From Glaesserella parasuis (GTDB taxonomy: Bacteria; Pseudomonadota; Gammaproteobacteria; Enterobacterales; Pasteurellaceae), in assembly GCF_002015085.1 (NCBI RefSeq), contig NZ_MUXW01000001.1, positions 36,708 through 100,707 of the forward strand: a DNA stretch of 64,000 nt, written 5' to 3'. A program made the translations under genes and the position numbers. Shown here piece by piece: positions 52,097-62,600 of this stretch (position 1 is its first letter; each line of letters opens with the position of its first letter). The notes below the pieces were generated by a model, which saw only the letters and a list, made by a program, of their open reading frames with translations, did not search any database and had not been told where the DNA came from.

Positions 52097-52243
52097 AACT
52101 TACAATATTTGTACCTACTTCAAATAATACTTGCCTATTAATTATTTCAGCATTACTACCTCTACCTAATCACACATCACATAAGATGATCGAGGAAAGT
52201 AATGTTATATTCCATAGACATAATTAAGCACTAAACCAAACAC

Positions 52244-52900
52244 TTATTTGTTAATTAACGATAAGAACTCTTTGCGAGTATCTCTGTCTTGCAAAAACAC
52301 ACCGCCGAATGCAGATGTCATTGTTTGGCTATGCGTATCTTTAACACCACGACATTTCACACAGAAATGGGTTGCTTTCACATAAACCGCCACATCTTCC
52401 GTTTCTAAAATGGTTTGAAATGCCGTTAAAATCTGCTCGGTAAAACGTTCTTGAACCTGTGGACGTTGCGCAAAAAACTGCACAACACGGTTAATTTTTG
52501 ATAATCCAATAACCCAATCTTTTGGGTAATACGCCACGGCCACTTTACCATCAATTGTTACAAAGTGATGTTCACAGGTGCTGGTTAGGGTAATATCGTC
52601 CACCAAAACCATCTCGCTCACTTTCATCTGGTTTTTGATTTTTGTGATTTTTGGAAAGGTTTCATAATCTAAACCGCTAAAGATTTCGTCCATATACATT
52701 TTCGCTAAACGATGTGGCGTTTCTTCTAAACTGTCGTCGCGTAAATCCAAACCTAATAATTCAAGGACAGCACGCATATGTTGCTGGATTTCATTACGAC
52801 GAGAATCTTTATCTTTCTGATGGCAAACCGTTGGGGTTTCAATCCCTTTTGCAAGAAGTGCATCACGCACACTTTGGGCTTCTGGAGAGATGTTGCTCAT
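52244..52900 (-). CDS. folE: GTP cyclohydrolase I
   Basis: Opens the GTP ring to make dihydroneopterin triphosphate, the first step of folate synthesis. The 218 residues carry the zinc and substrate motifs TSTCEHHFVTIDG, VIGLSKINRVVQFFAQRPQ, RFTEQI and FCVKCRGVKDTHS. Length is near the E. coli enzyme (222). It is a single gene, with 147 bp of non-coding sequence between it and thiI. Its partner folK is at 28.7 kb. Confidence 0.95.
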   Translation of the reverse strand: MSNISPEAQSVRDALLAKGIETPTVCHQKDKDSRRNEIQQHMRAVLELLGLDLRDDSLEETPHRLAKMYMDEIFSGLDYETFPKITKIKNQMKVSEMVLVDDITLTSTCEHHFVTIDGKVAVAYYPKDWVIGLSKINRVVQFFAQRPQVQERFTEQILTAFQTILETEDVAVYVKATHFCVKCRGVKDTHSQTMTSAFGGVFLQDRDTRKEFLSLINK

Positions 52901-53018
52901 TGATGATCCTCTAAAAATTTAAGCGAAAGATTCTACCAAATTGCCTTAAAAATACAACGCAATCCACAAAAATCGTGTAGAATCATTCGCAATTACATCA
53001 AAAAGAGAATAATAAAAT

Positions 53019-53720
53019 ATGTATTACCATTTTAATACTCAACTTGTCGCCGATGAAAAACAATCTTTTGTGCAGCAATTACTAGATTGCAAAGATTTCA
53101 GTCAATCCAACCGCTTGTTAGGTTCATCAAAAGGGCGTGGTACAACTTGGTTTCTCAACACCGAAAAAGAACTCGGTGTAAATAGTGTGCTTCGTCATTA
53201 TTATCGTGGTGGCTTATTTGGTAAGCTCGTCAAAGATCGCTATCTTTTTCAAAGCCATGAAAAAACACGAGCAATGCAAGAATTTCGTTTGCTCGCTCAG
53301 CTCTCTAAATGGCAAATTCCAGTGCCTCGGCCGATTGCAATTAGAGTGAAACGTCAATGTTGTTTCTATCAAGCGGATATTTTGTTAGAAAAAATTGCAG
53401 ATACCCAAGATCTGAGCCAATATCTACAAACAAAGAGCTTAACACCAGCACAATATCAGCAGATTGGGCAACTGATTCGCCTGCTACACGATCATCAAGT
53501 TCATCACTCAGATCTCAACATTCATAATATTTTGATCGACAATCAAGGAATATTTTGGCTGATTGATTTTGATAAATGCCAAATCCAGCAAGGGAATGAA
53601 TGGAAGCAAGGCAATTTGGATCGGCTATTGCGATCTTTTAATAAAGAGAAAGGAAGATTATCTATCCATTTTTACCCACAAGACTGGGAAATCCTATACC
53701 AGAGCTATATGAACAACTAA
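53019..53720 (+). CDS. kdkA: 3-deoxy-D-manno-octulosonic acid (Kdo) kinase
   Basis: Phosphorylates the Kdo residue of lipid A-Kdo in species, like this family, that carry a single phosphorylated Kdo. The 233 residues resemble a small eukaryotic-type kinase: KGRGTTWFL near the N-terminus, VHHSDLNIHNILID with the catalytic Asp and Asn, and FWLIDFDKCQI with the metal-binding Asp. The RQCCFYQADILLEKI and RLLRSFNKEK segments are typical of KdkA. Starts about 120 bp from the divergent folE. Confidence 0.9.
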   Translation: MYYHFNTQLVADEKQSFVQQLLDCKDFSQSNRLLGSSKGRGTTWFLNTEKELGVNSVLRHYYRGGLFGKLVKDRYLFQSHEKTRAMQEFRLLAQLSKWQIPVPRPIAIRVKRQCCFYQADILLEKIADTQDLSQYLQTKSLTPAQYQQIGQLIRLLHDHQVHHSDLNIHNILIDNQGIFWLIDFDKCQIQQGNEWKQGNLDRLLRSFNKEKGRLSIHFYPQDWEILYQSYMNN

Positions 53721-53730
53721 AACGCTCACT

Positions 53731-53767
53731 TTGACGTCCCCCATACCCAAAAGGACAGGGACGTCAA
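53731..53767. repeat. Inverted repeat after kdkA
   Basis: TTGACGTCCC and GGGACGTCAA are perfect opposed 10-mers with a 17-base centre, just past kdkA. There is no T run, so it is only a possible terminator. Confidence 0.5.
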
Positions 53768-53923
53768 CATAGTTCTCCCAAATAAGACTTCCCCTTGCAA
53801 ACGCTAGACGTTTTCCATACTTAAAAACCAAAATAATATTGAAAAATTGCGTAAAACTCACCGCTTGTAAATCACTTTTATGCTACTATTCCCACCAATT
53901 TTATTTTTTAAGATGTAACTCCA

Positions 53924-54148
53924 ATGGCAACCAAATCAAAATATCAAGATAAACAAATTGAAGCACTATTAAACGATCTTATTGTACCCCTTGAAAAACA
54001 CAAAGCCCCAGTCGTTCTCTCGTTAATGGTTTTGGGGAATATGGTAACGAACATTTTAGTCACCAACGTGCAAAGCCCACAGCAACGTGAAGTGCTTGCT
54101 GAGGCATTTAGCTCTGCCTTAAAAAACTCATTAAAATCGGCGAAATAA
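53924..54148 (+). CDS. yejL: YejL family protein (DUF1414)
   Basis: A 74-residue conserved protein of unknown function. Signature stretches are KYQDKQIEALLNDLIVPLEKHKAP and SLMVLGNMVTNIL. It begins behind AAGATGTAACTCCA and ends one base before yejM, the conserved gammaproteobacterial yejL-yejM pair. An uptake word lies about 60 bases upstream. Confidence 0.92.
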   Translation: MATKSKYQDKQIEALLNDLIVPLEKHKAPVVLSLMVLGNMVTNILVTNVQSPQQREVLAEAFSSALKNSLKSAK

Positions 54149-54149
54149 T

Positions 54150-55886
54150 ATGTTAAATCAACTTCGCCACCTTCTTCCTGAAAATTCTCGGCAATATCGA
54201 GAAGAGATCTCACAACGTATTAGTTGGGGTCACTGGTTTGCGTTATTTAATATCGTTGTGGCGTTGCTGATTTCCTCTCGCTATGCCTTTAATGCCGACT
54301 GGCCAAACACCCTTTTCGGCAAGCTCTATTTTTTTATTAGCTTATTTGGGCATTTTAGCTTTGTCGTCTTTGCACTATATCTGCTGTTGCTCTTTCCCCT
54401 GAGCTTTCTGATTAAAAATAACCGAGCTTTCCGTAGTATTTCAGTGATATTTGCCACTGTCGGAATGACGATCCTATTAGTTGATACCGAAGTCTTTAAG
54501 CGTTTTTACCTCCATTTGTCACCGCTTGTTTGGGATCTATTAGTCAATCCTAACGACGACGGCGAACTGACACGCCAATGGCAATTGCCTTTTGTGCCAA
54601 TGCCACTCATTTTATTAGCAGAAATGCTTTACTCTCGTTGGTGTTGGAATAAGCTCCGTAGTTTCAATCGTCAGAAGTGGGGAAAATATGTTGCAATACT
54701 GTTTCTAACTTGCTTCACAGCTACCCATTTACTCTATGCGTGGGCGGATATGACCCTATATCGCCCGATTACCGCCCAAAAAGCAAACTATCCGCTTTCC
54801 TACCCAATGACTGCGCGTAGTTTCCTTGAAAAACACGGACTTATCGACCGAGCAGTATTAGAACAGCAGATCGAAGAAAGCGGCCGGTTAGACACCTTTT
54901 ATCTCAACTACCCACGCAAAGCCTTGCAATTTGTTGAACCACAGCATAAGCCTAATGTACTTTTCATTAATCTCTCTGGCTTAAAAAATGAAGCGATTAC
55001 CGCAGAAACAATGCCATCGCTTTACCAAGTCAGCCAAAATGCTCGCCGTTTCACCCAACATTACAACAGCAGTGATAGTCTAAGCGGTAGCGTCGTTGGA
55101 CTATTTTACGGATTAAGTGGACGCTATTTAGACGCAATTTTGAACGAAAAAGCCCCTTCGCTACTGATCGCTCGTTTACAACAGCTAAACTACCAATTTG
55201 GGCTATTTTCACACAACAGCTTTGCAGAACCTATTTACCACAGAGCCTTATTTACCCATTTCAAATTACCTAAAACAAAAAGCAATCTTGAAGCCATTGA
55301 GAAATGGAAAAACTGGATCGGCAAACGTAGCGACAAAGCATTTTTTAGCTATCTAGATCTACAACTTCCAGCAGGGATAGACTATGCCCAACAAAGCAAA
55401 AGTTTAGATTGGCAATTCAATGAAATTTGGCAAACTCTTGAACAACAAGGCTTAACCCAAAGTACTTTAGTTGTAATTACCTCTGATATTGCTGAACAAG
55501 CGGTCACTAGCGACAACAGTTTTGCACAAGCTCGGATCCAAGTACCAATGCTTATCTACTGGCAAGGTGATAACCGCACCTATAGCTTACCTTCTAGCCA
55601 TTTAGACATAGCTCCAACACTGTTAAGCCAGTTCTTCGGGGTAACATCGCCAATTAGCGATTATGCACAAGGTATTGATTTAACGAAAGAAAATAGCCGA
55701 AAATGGCTTCTAGCCTCAAACTATAAATGGAATGTAGCGATAATGCCAAATGGCGAGCAATTTCATATTAACCGTAAAGGCGATTTTGAACATTTTGATC
55801 TACAAGGCGAAAAACAGACTAGCCGTCCGCCACTCGCCCTGTTTTTACAACTTATTCAACAAAGTAATCTATTTATTGAAAAATAA
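54150..55886 (+). CDS. yejM: Inner-membrane sulfatase-like LPS-signalling protein YejM/PbgA
   Basis: Senses periplasmic LPS and controls LpxC stability through LapB, tuning LPS synthesis; older work linked it to cardiolipin transport. The 578 residues have five N-terminal membrane helices (to about residue 200) and a periplasmic alkaline-phosphatase-fold domain with NVLFINLSGLKNEAITAETM, QHYNSSDSLSGSVVGLFYGL and SSHLDIAPTLL. The usual nucleophile for a sulfatase is not obvious, agreeing with a non-enzymatic role. Length matches E. coli (586). Confidence 0.93.
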   Translation: MLNQLRHLLPENSRQYREEISQRISWGHWFALFNIVVALLISSRYAFNADWPNTLFGKLYFFISLFGHFSFVVFALYLLLLFPLSFLIKNNRAFRSISVIFATVGMTILLVDTEVFKRFYLHLSPLVWDLLVNPNDDGELTRQWQLPFVPMPLILLAEMLYSRWCWNKLRSFNRQKWGKYVAILFLTCFTATHLLYAWADMTLYRPITAQKANYPLSYPMTARSFLEKHGLIDRAVLEQQIEESGRLDTFYLNYPRKALQFVEPQHKPNVLFINLSGLKNEAITAETMPSLYQVSQNARRFTQHYNSSDSLSGSVVGLFYGLSGRYLDAILNEKAPSLLIARLQQLNYQFGLFSHNSFAEPIYHRALFTHFKLPKTKSNLEAIEKWKNWIGKRSDKAFFSYLDLQLPAGIDYAQQSKSLDWQFNEIWQTLEQQGLTQSTLVVITSDIAEQAVTSDNSFAQARIQVPMLIYWQGDNRTYSLPSSHLDIAPTLLSQFFGVTSPISDYAQGIDLTKENSRKWLLASNYKWNVAIMPNGEQFHINRKGDFEHFDLQGEKQTSRPPLALFLQLIQQSNLFIEK

Positions 55887-55891
55887 ATCAA

Positions 55892-55927
55892 AGGGCTAAG
55901 TATCGTATTCCACCAGACTTAGCCCTC
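55892..55927. terminator. Bidirectional terminator between yejM and topA
   Basis: AGGGCTAAGT and ACTTAGCCCT form a perfect 10-bp stem with a 15-base loop between convergent genes. Confidence 0.7.
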
Positions 55928-55932
55928 TACCT

Positions 55933-58545
55933 TTATCTATGTCTTTCTACCCACTTGCCATCAAGGTAATCCACAATCCATTTGGTTGCCTTGCCGTTTT
56001 TCTCAGAGGTCACATACTGACGTTTTTCTTTACGGCTAAAGCGGATAATGGCTTCATTGCCTTCAGGGTCTTGTTGTGGTGCGTCTGCAAGGTATTGCAG
56101 TTTTTCAGGCAAACGATCACGGTATAAGGCTAATTCTGCCACTTTCGGAGCGCGTGTTTCACGGGATTTCGGGAAGTTGTGTGCCGACATAAACACACCA
56201 CTTGCGCCATCTCGTAGCACAAAATAAGCGTCCGATTTTTCGCATTTTAACTCAGGGAATGCCACTGGTTCTTCTCGTGGGGGGGCGACTTCGCCATTTT
56301 TGAGAATTTTGCGAGTGTTGTCACAGTTGGTACAGCCCATATATTTGCCGAAACGCCCAAGTTTTAAGTGCATATCCGAACCGCATTTGTCACATTCGAC
56401 AATCGGGCCGTCATAGCCTTTAATTTTGAAAGAACCTTCTTCGATCACATAGCCGTCGCAGTTCGGGTTATTTCCGCAAATGTGAATTTTACGTTGTGGA
56501 TCGATCACATAGCTGTCCATTGCCGTATCACATTTCGGGCAACGTTTGCGTTTCATTAATGCGTTCGTTTCCGAATCTTCGTCTAACACATTCAGCAATT
56601 CCGCTTCTGGAATTAAGTTCATCGTGGTTTTGCAACGCTCTTTTGGCGACAAGGCATAGCCTGTACAACCTAAGAACACGCCTGTGCTTGCGGTGCGGAT
56701 CGCCATTTGGCGTTGGCAAGTCGGGCAGTGAATATCCGTTGCTACTAAATTATTCGGACGCATTCCACCTTCAAGTTCATCAAGCTCTGCGGTAGTTAAT
56801 TTTTCTGAGAAATCGGCAAAGAAGCGGTTTAATTCGACTTTCCAGTTGCTATTGCCCGACGCAATTTGGTCGAGAGTATCTTCCATATTTGCTGTAAAAT
56901 CGTAGTTCATTAAATCGCTAAAGGCTTCGTTTAAGCGATCTGTTACGATCTCGCCCATTTTCTCTGCATAGAAACGGCGGTTTTCTACTCGCACATAGCC
57001 ACGCTCTTGAATGGTTGAGATAATTGCTGCATAGGTTGATGGACGACCGATCCCACGTTTTTCCAACTCTTTCACCAACGCCGCTTCGCTATAACGTGCT
57101 GGCGGTTTGGTAAAGTGTTGGCTAGGTTCAACGGCGTTCAGTTTCAAGGTTTCATTCAAACTAACTTCTGGCAACTCTTGATCTTCCGCTGTTTTGCCTT
57201 GAATTGGCAGTACTTTTGTCCAACCGTCAAAACGTAATACACGCCCTTTGGTTTTGAGTTCGTAATCCCCTGCCGTTACCGTTAAACTAGTTGAGTCATA
57301 TTCCGCTGGAGTCATTTGGCAAGCAAGGAATTGTCGCCAAATCAAGTCATATAGGCGTTCTGCATCTTTTTCCATACCGCTTAGATCTTGCATTTTCACC
57401 ATCACATCAGACGGACGAATGGCTTCGTGAGCCTCTTGCGCTTTCTCTTTGCTGGCATAAAAATTCGGTTTTTCAGGCAAATAACGCTCACCAAATTGCT
57501 TTTCGATATAGCTACGAGCCATCGTCAGTGCATCTTGGCTCAAGTTAGTTGAGTCGGTACGCATATAGGTGATGTAGCCAGCTTCATACAGACGCTGTGC
57601 CAACATCATTGTTTTCTTCACGCTAAAACCTAAACGGGTACTTGCCGTTTGTTGTAAAGTGGAAGTGATAAACGGCGCTTTCGCTCTTGATGAAGTTGGT
57701 TTTTTATCAATTTCAGTGACGATAAATGCAGAATTTTGCAAAGATTTTACCGCTTGTTCTGCTTCTTTTTGGTTTTTCGCTGAGAATTTTTTGCCTTTAT
57801 GCTGTACAAGTTCTAAAGCGAGATCGCCTTTTTTCGCAGACGTTTTGGCTAAAATATCCCAAAACTCTTCAGGCTGGAACGCCTTGATTTCACGTTCACG
57901 CTCAACCAACAATTTCACCGCCACAGACTGCACACGCCCAGCCGATAAGCCACGAGCCACTTTTTTCCAGAGCAACGGCGACACCATAAAGCCCACCACA
58001 CGATCTAAGAAACGGCGTGTTTGTTGAGCATTTACTCTATCCATATTGAGCTGTTCAGGCTTTTCAAAGGCTTGTTTGATCGCATTTTTGGTAATTTCAT
58101 TGAACACCACACGGCTAAAACGCTCGTTCTCACCGCCAATCACCTCGCGCAAATGCCACGCAATCGCCTCCCCTTCTCTATCCAAGTCGGTGGCGAGATA
58201 AATATGATCAGCTTTCTTGGCAAGGGATTTCAGCTCTGAAACCACTTTTTCTTTACCTGGTAAAATTTGGTAAGTTGCATTCCAGTCGTGATAAGGATCC
58301 ACGCCCATACGCTTCACTAAAGCGGTACGTTCTTTCTCTGATTTTACTAAGGCTTTTTGTTCTGCCGTCATACCTTTAGTCGAAACCGCTTTAGCTTTTT
58401 CGGTTTTTTCCTCTTTTTCTGCACCGCTTGTTGGTAAATCACGGATATGTCCGACACTTGATTTCACCACAAAGTCACTGCCTAGATATTTATTAATTGT
58501 TTTAGCTTTAGCTGGCGACTCGACAATTACTAATGATTTTCCCAT
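55933..58545 (-). CDS. topA: DNA topoisomerase I
   Basis: Relaxes negative supercoils. The 870-residue enzyme starts MGKSLVIVESPAKAKTINKYL, the Toprim domain with the metal-binding YLATDLDREGEAIAW, then the catalytic Tyr in GYITYMRTDSTNLS and the STYAAIISTIQERGYV motif. Three C-terminal zinc ribbons (CPTCQRQM, CPKCDTAMD, CDKCGSDMH with matching partners) and a basic tail complete the E. coli-type layout (865 residues). A LysR gene is transcribed away from it. Confidence 0.96.
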   Translation of the reverse strand: MGKSLVIVESPAKAKTINKYLGSDFVVKSSVGHIRDLPTSGAEKEEKTEKAKAVSTKGMTAEQKALVKSEKERTALVKRMGVDPYHDWNATYQILPGKEKVVSELKSLAKKADHIYLATDLDREGEAIAWHLREVIGGENERFSRVVFNEITKNAIKQAFEKPEQLNMDRVNAQQTRRFLDRVVGFMVSPLLWKKVARGLSAGRVQSVAVKLLVEREREIKAFQPEEFWDILAKTSAKKGDLALELVQHKGKKFSAKNQKEAEQAVKSLQNSAFIVTEIDKKPTSSRAKAPFITSTLQQTASTRLGFSVKKTMMLAQRLYEAGYITYMRTDSTNLSQDALTMARSYIEKQFGERYLPEKPNFYASKEKAQEAHEAIRPSDVMVKMQDLSGMEKDAERLYDLIWRQFLACQMTPAEYDSTSLTVTAGDYELKTKGRVLRFDGWTKVLPIQGKTAEDQELPEVSLNETLKLNAVEPSQHFTKPPARYSEAALVKELEKRGIGRPSTYAAIISTIQERGYVRVENRRFYAEKMGEIVTDRLNEAFSDLMNYDFTANMEDTLDQIASGNSNWKVELNRFFADFSEKLTTAELDELEGGMRPNNLVATDIHCPTCQRQMAIRTASTGVFLGCTGYALSPKERCKTTMNLIPEAELLNVLDEDSETNALMKRKRCPKCDTAMDSYVIDPQRKIHICGNNPNCDGYVIEEGSFKIKGYDGPIVECDKCGSDMHLKLGRFGKYMGCTNCDNTRKILKNGEVAPPREEPVAFPELKCEKSDAYFVLRDGASGVFMSAHNFPKSRETRAPKVAELALYRDRLPEKLQYLADAPQQDPEGNEAIIRFSRKEKRQYVTSEKNGKATKWIVDYLDGKWVERHR

Positions 58546-58682
58546 TGAGAATACCTAAATTAAATAATAATATAAATAATATTGAAATTATTTCTTAAAA
58601 GTAAATATTAAAATTGAATTGCATCAAAATTTTTGTAACAATAGCAAGCATTTCCCTAAAAGACAATATCAAGCTAACATCT

Positions 58683-59573
58683 ATGGATAAACTCAAGGCA
58701 ATAAACCTATTTTGTAAAGTCATTGAAACCCAAAGTTTTACCCAAGCGGCACAACAAGAGCAGATTTCTCTTGCAATGGCGAGTAAACTGGTTGCTCAAT
58801 TAGAAGAACACCTCAACGTTCGCTTATTACAACGTACCACACGCCGTATCAGTCCAACGGAAGCAGGTTTACTTTTTTACCAACGCTGTCAGCCCATTTT
58901 AAACGAACTCAAAGATGCTGAAGCCTGTGTAACGAACATTACCTCAACACTACAAGGGAAGCTCACAATGTCGTTGCCGATGGATTTTGGCTCCCGTTTT
59001 GTTGCCCCACATTTACACCGTTTTACCGAAACCTATCCACATCTGCAACTTAATTTAGAATTTAGCGACCGACGTGTTGATATCGTCGCGGAAGGATACG
59101 ACCTCGTTTTGCGTATCGGGAAGCTCGAAGACAGTTCTATCGTGGCAAAACGGATCGCCCAAGCCCAACATTTCATTGTTGCCTCCCCTCGCTATTTGGA
59201 AAAATTTGGTGCGCCACAAACCGCTTTAGAGTTACAGCAACATCAATGTCTGCTCTATGAAAGCCAAACATTATGGCAATTTAATGAAAACGGTCATAAA
59301 ATTAAATTTAAACCACAAAGTCAAGTTTATAGTAATAATGGCTATGCTCTTGTGCAAATGGCAAAAGCTGGACACGGGATCATTAATATCCCTAAATTTT
59401 TACTTAAAGATGAGCTTGCCTCTGGTGAACTGATACCGATTTTACCTCATCTTGAACAAGAGTTATCAGATATTAGTTTACTCTACCCAAATCGCCGTTA
59501 TCTTTCCCCTAAAGTTAAAGTGACGATTGAATTTTTTAGTCAGCTTATGCAAGAACAGAAAATACACCTCTAA
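58683..59573 (+). CDS. LysR-family transcriptional regulator
   Basis: A 296-residue regulator: N-terminal winged helix-turn-helix LFCKVIETQSFTQAAQQEQI and ASKLVAQLEEHLNVRLLQRT, followed by a two-lobed substrate-binding domain. I start at ATG 58683 (MDKLKAINLF), since the 23 upstream codons of the longer frame are not LysR-like. The target and inducer are unknown; LysR genes often control the divergent neighbour, which here is topA, unlikely to be a target. It ends at a strong terminator. Confidence 0.88.
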   Translation: MDKLKAINLFCKVIETQSFTQAAQQEQISLAMASKLVAQLEEHLNVRLLQRTTRRISPTEAGLLFYQRCQPILNELKDAEACVTNITSTLQGKLTMSLPMDFGSRFVAPHLHRFTETYPHLQLNLEFSDRRVDIVAEGYDLVLRIGKLEDSSIVAKRIAQAQHFIVASPRYLEKFGAPQTALELQQHQCLLYESQTLWQFNENGHKIKFKPQSQVYSNNGYALVQMAKAGHGIINIPKFLLKDELASGELIPILPHLEQELSDISLLYPNRRYLSPKVKVTIEFFSQLMQEQKIHL

Positions 59574-59617
59574 CAGACTTAACCAGCACCATCCTATTAA
59601 AAACCACACAAAGAATC

Positions 59618-59652
59618 AAAGGCTGCCATCAATACACTTGAAGGCAGCCTTT
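59618..59652. terminator. Bidirectional terminator between the LysR gene and the autotransporter
   Basis: AAAGGCTGCC and GGCAGCCTTT form a perfect 10-bp stem with A and T runs on both sides, between convergent genes. Confidence 0.85.
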
Positions 59653-59683
59653 ATTATTAATATTTACTCAGATATTTAATATC

Positions 59684-62600
59684 TTACCACTGTAATGCAA
59701 TACCTGCACCAGCATTGTATTTGCCTTGCGAAGTTGCACCTGCAGAAACTTTAAGAATCACACGACCATTATCAGACATTCTTGAGAATCCAACAGCAAC
59801 TGCATTTTGTCCCTCGAAAGTACCAATACCAGCACCCAATGTGCTTTTACCTGGTAAAGTCACTTGTGGAATATTGCTCATAGCCGTTGTTGCAGCAATA
59901 CCCGCACGAAGTTGACGACCTTCGCTCTCTAACTTCGCACCCAATCTATAGGCAACATTATACAACTGGCTACCATTAATCGCATCGGTTGAAGTAGAAG
60001 AAATTTCCCCTGTTGCAACATTTTGGATACGGCGCTCATCACCTGCAGCACCTACGGAAACCACACCGTTTGCGGTTGCACCAGCGAAGCCATCATAAAT
60101 CATGTTACCCACCGTTACACTTGATACTGTACCAGTCGATCCTGCTGTAGTCGTTGAACCTCTAGAACCATCTTGTTTCCAGTTTTTGAGAGAGCCTGTT
60201 TGACTACCATCACCAGCTGTAGCCGTCGTATTGTTACCTAAATAAACGGAATTCTCAACCGTCCCTTCAGGAGTTGCAGACATCCAAGTTAATGCACCAT
60301 TACTATCACGCTTATTATTCACATTATTACCAAGAACAAAGGTATTGCTTGATGTAATTACATTATCATTACCGAATGCATAGCTTCCATCAATGCCTTT
60401 ATAGATTGGATTACCTGCACTGTCAGTACCAATTTGAACACCACGAATGATATTCGGGTCACCAAACGCACCTGATTTATTCGCAATTACTTGGTTACCA
60501 GTACCGATAGCAATTGAGTTTTTACCCGATGCGGTTGCACCTTTACCTATAGCTAATGCATTATCACCTGCCGCAACAGCTTTATAACCTACAGCTGTTG
60601 CATAAGTACCTGAAGCACTTGAGTCAATATCGTTAGATGCTTGGTTAATAGGCTCTGCTACACCATCATTTGTATGGAAGAACTTGATACCTTGTTCGTT
60701 CATATTATGAATCGCAGTAATCACAGAGTTTGTAACAAACTCAGTTTGACCTTTCACGTTGTAAGTGGTAAGTGTGTACTCTTTAGCTTGTACAATCTCG
60801 TTACCATCAGCATCCAATTCAGGATTGCCATTCTTATCGCGTTTAACTTCAGTAATGACTGAACCATCTTTGTCCTTAGCATAGGTTACTGTAGAACCAT
60901 CTTTTTTCTGTTCAACTTGGTTACCATTGGTTAAAGCGTAAACTTGGCGACCATTCACTGCATCAGTACTATTCGGTGAAATATCACCATCAGCAATACC
61001 ACTCAATTTCACACGAGGATCAACTTTCTCTTTATATTTCTGGAGATTGCCATCCTTATCATAAATAGGTTGTTTGGTCACTGGATCCCATTTAACAAAC
61101 TCTTCCTCGACTTTCTCTCCTGCACCAGTAAGGTTGATTGTATTCTTATCACCAGTCATTGTCGCAGTGCCTAAAGTCACAGAATTTAAGTTCGTTAAAT
61201 CCTTAGCACCTGTAGGATCTTGTGGACCCACTGGACCTTGCTCTCCTTTAGGACCTTCTGGGCCTGTATCGCCTTTCGGACCTGTTGGACCCGCAGGACC
61301 TGTCGGACCAACTGGACCCTCAGGACCTGTTGCACCAGCAGGGCCCTGAGGACCTGCTGGACCAGCTTCACCTCTTGGTCCTTGATCACCCTGTTCACCT
61401 TTATCACCCTTAGGTCCTGCTGGACCTATAGGACCTGGTTCACCCTTAGCACCTGCAGGACCTTGTGGACCCATTGGACCAACTTCACCTCTATCGCCCT
61501 TAGGACCAGCTACTCCTGGAATCCCTTGTTCACCTCTAGGACCTTGTTCACCCTGAGCCCCTGCTGGACCCGCAGGGCCTGTCTCTCCTTTTGGACCAGT
61601 ATCCCCTTTCGGACCTTGCTCGCCTCGCTCTCCCACTGGACCTTGATCACCCTTAGCACCTGCTGGACCCGCAGGACCTGTCGGACCAGTTTCACCTTGT
61701 GGTCCCGCATCACCTTTATCACCCTTAGGTCCTATTGCACCAGCAGGGCCCTGAGGACCTGCTGGACCCGCAGGACCTGTCTCTCCTTTTGGACCAGTAT
61801 CCCCTTTCGGACCTTGCTCTCCTCTAGGACCTTCTGGGCCTGCATCCCCTTTCGGACCGCGCTCACCTGGTGCACCTTGTGCTCCTGTTTCTCCTCGATC
61901 ACCCTGTTCACCTTTATCACCTCTATCGCCCTTAGGACCAGCTACTCCTGGAGTCCCTTGTTCACCTCTAGGACCTTGTGGACCCTCTGGACCCGCAGGG
62001 CCAGTGTCGCCTTTTTCTCCCCTAGCACCAGCAGGACCCATCGGACCTGTCGCACCAGTTTCACCTTGTGGTCCCGCATCACCTTTATCACCCTTAGGTC
62101 CTATTGCACCAGCAGGGCCCTGAGGACCTGCTGGACCCGCAGGACCTGTCTCTCCTTTTGGACCAGTATCCCCTTTCGGACCGCGCTCACCTGGTGCACC
62201 TTGTGCTCCTGTTGGACCCGCTGGTCCTTGTTCTCCTCGTTCACCTCTAGGACCTTGCTCACCCTTAGCACCTTGTGGACCAACTGGACCCACTGGACCC
62301 GCAGGACCTGCTGGACCAGTTTCACCTTTTAGTCCCTGATCACCCTGTTCACCTTTGTCACCTTTAGGACCCTTTTCACCTCTAGGACCTGCTGGACCCA
62401 TTGCACCTGCAGGACCTGTCTCTCCTCTTGGACCAGCATCCCCTTTCGGACCTGGATCACCTTTAGGACCCGCAGGGCCCCGAGGACCTGCTGGACCCGC
62501 ATCCCCTTTCGGACCTTGCTCACCCTTAGCACCTGCAAGACCTTGTTCACCTCTAGGACCTTGTGGACCCATTGGACCTGGTGCACCTTGTGGTCCTGTT

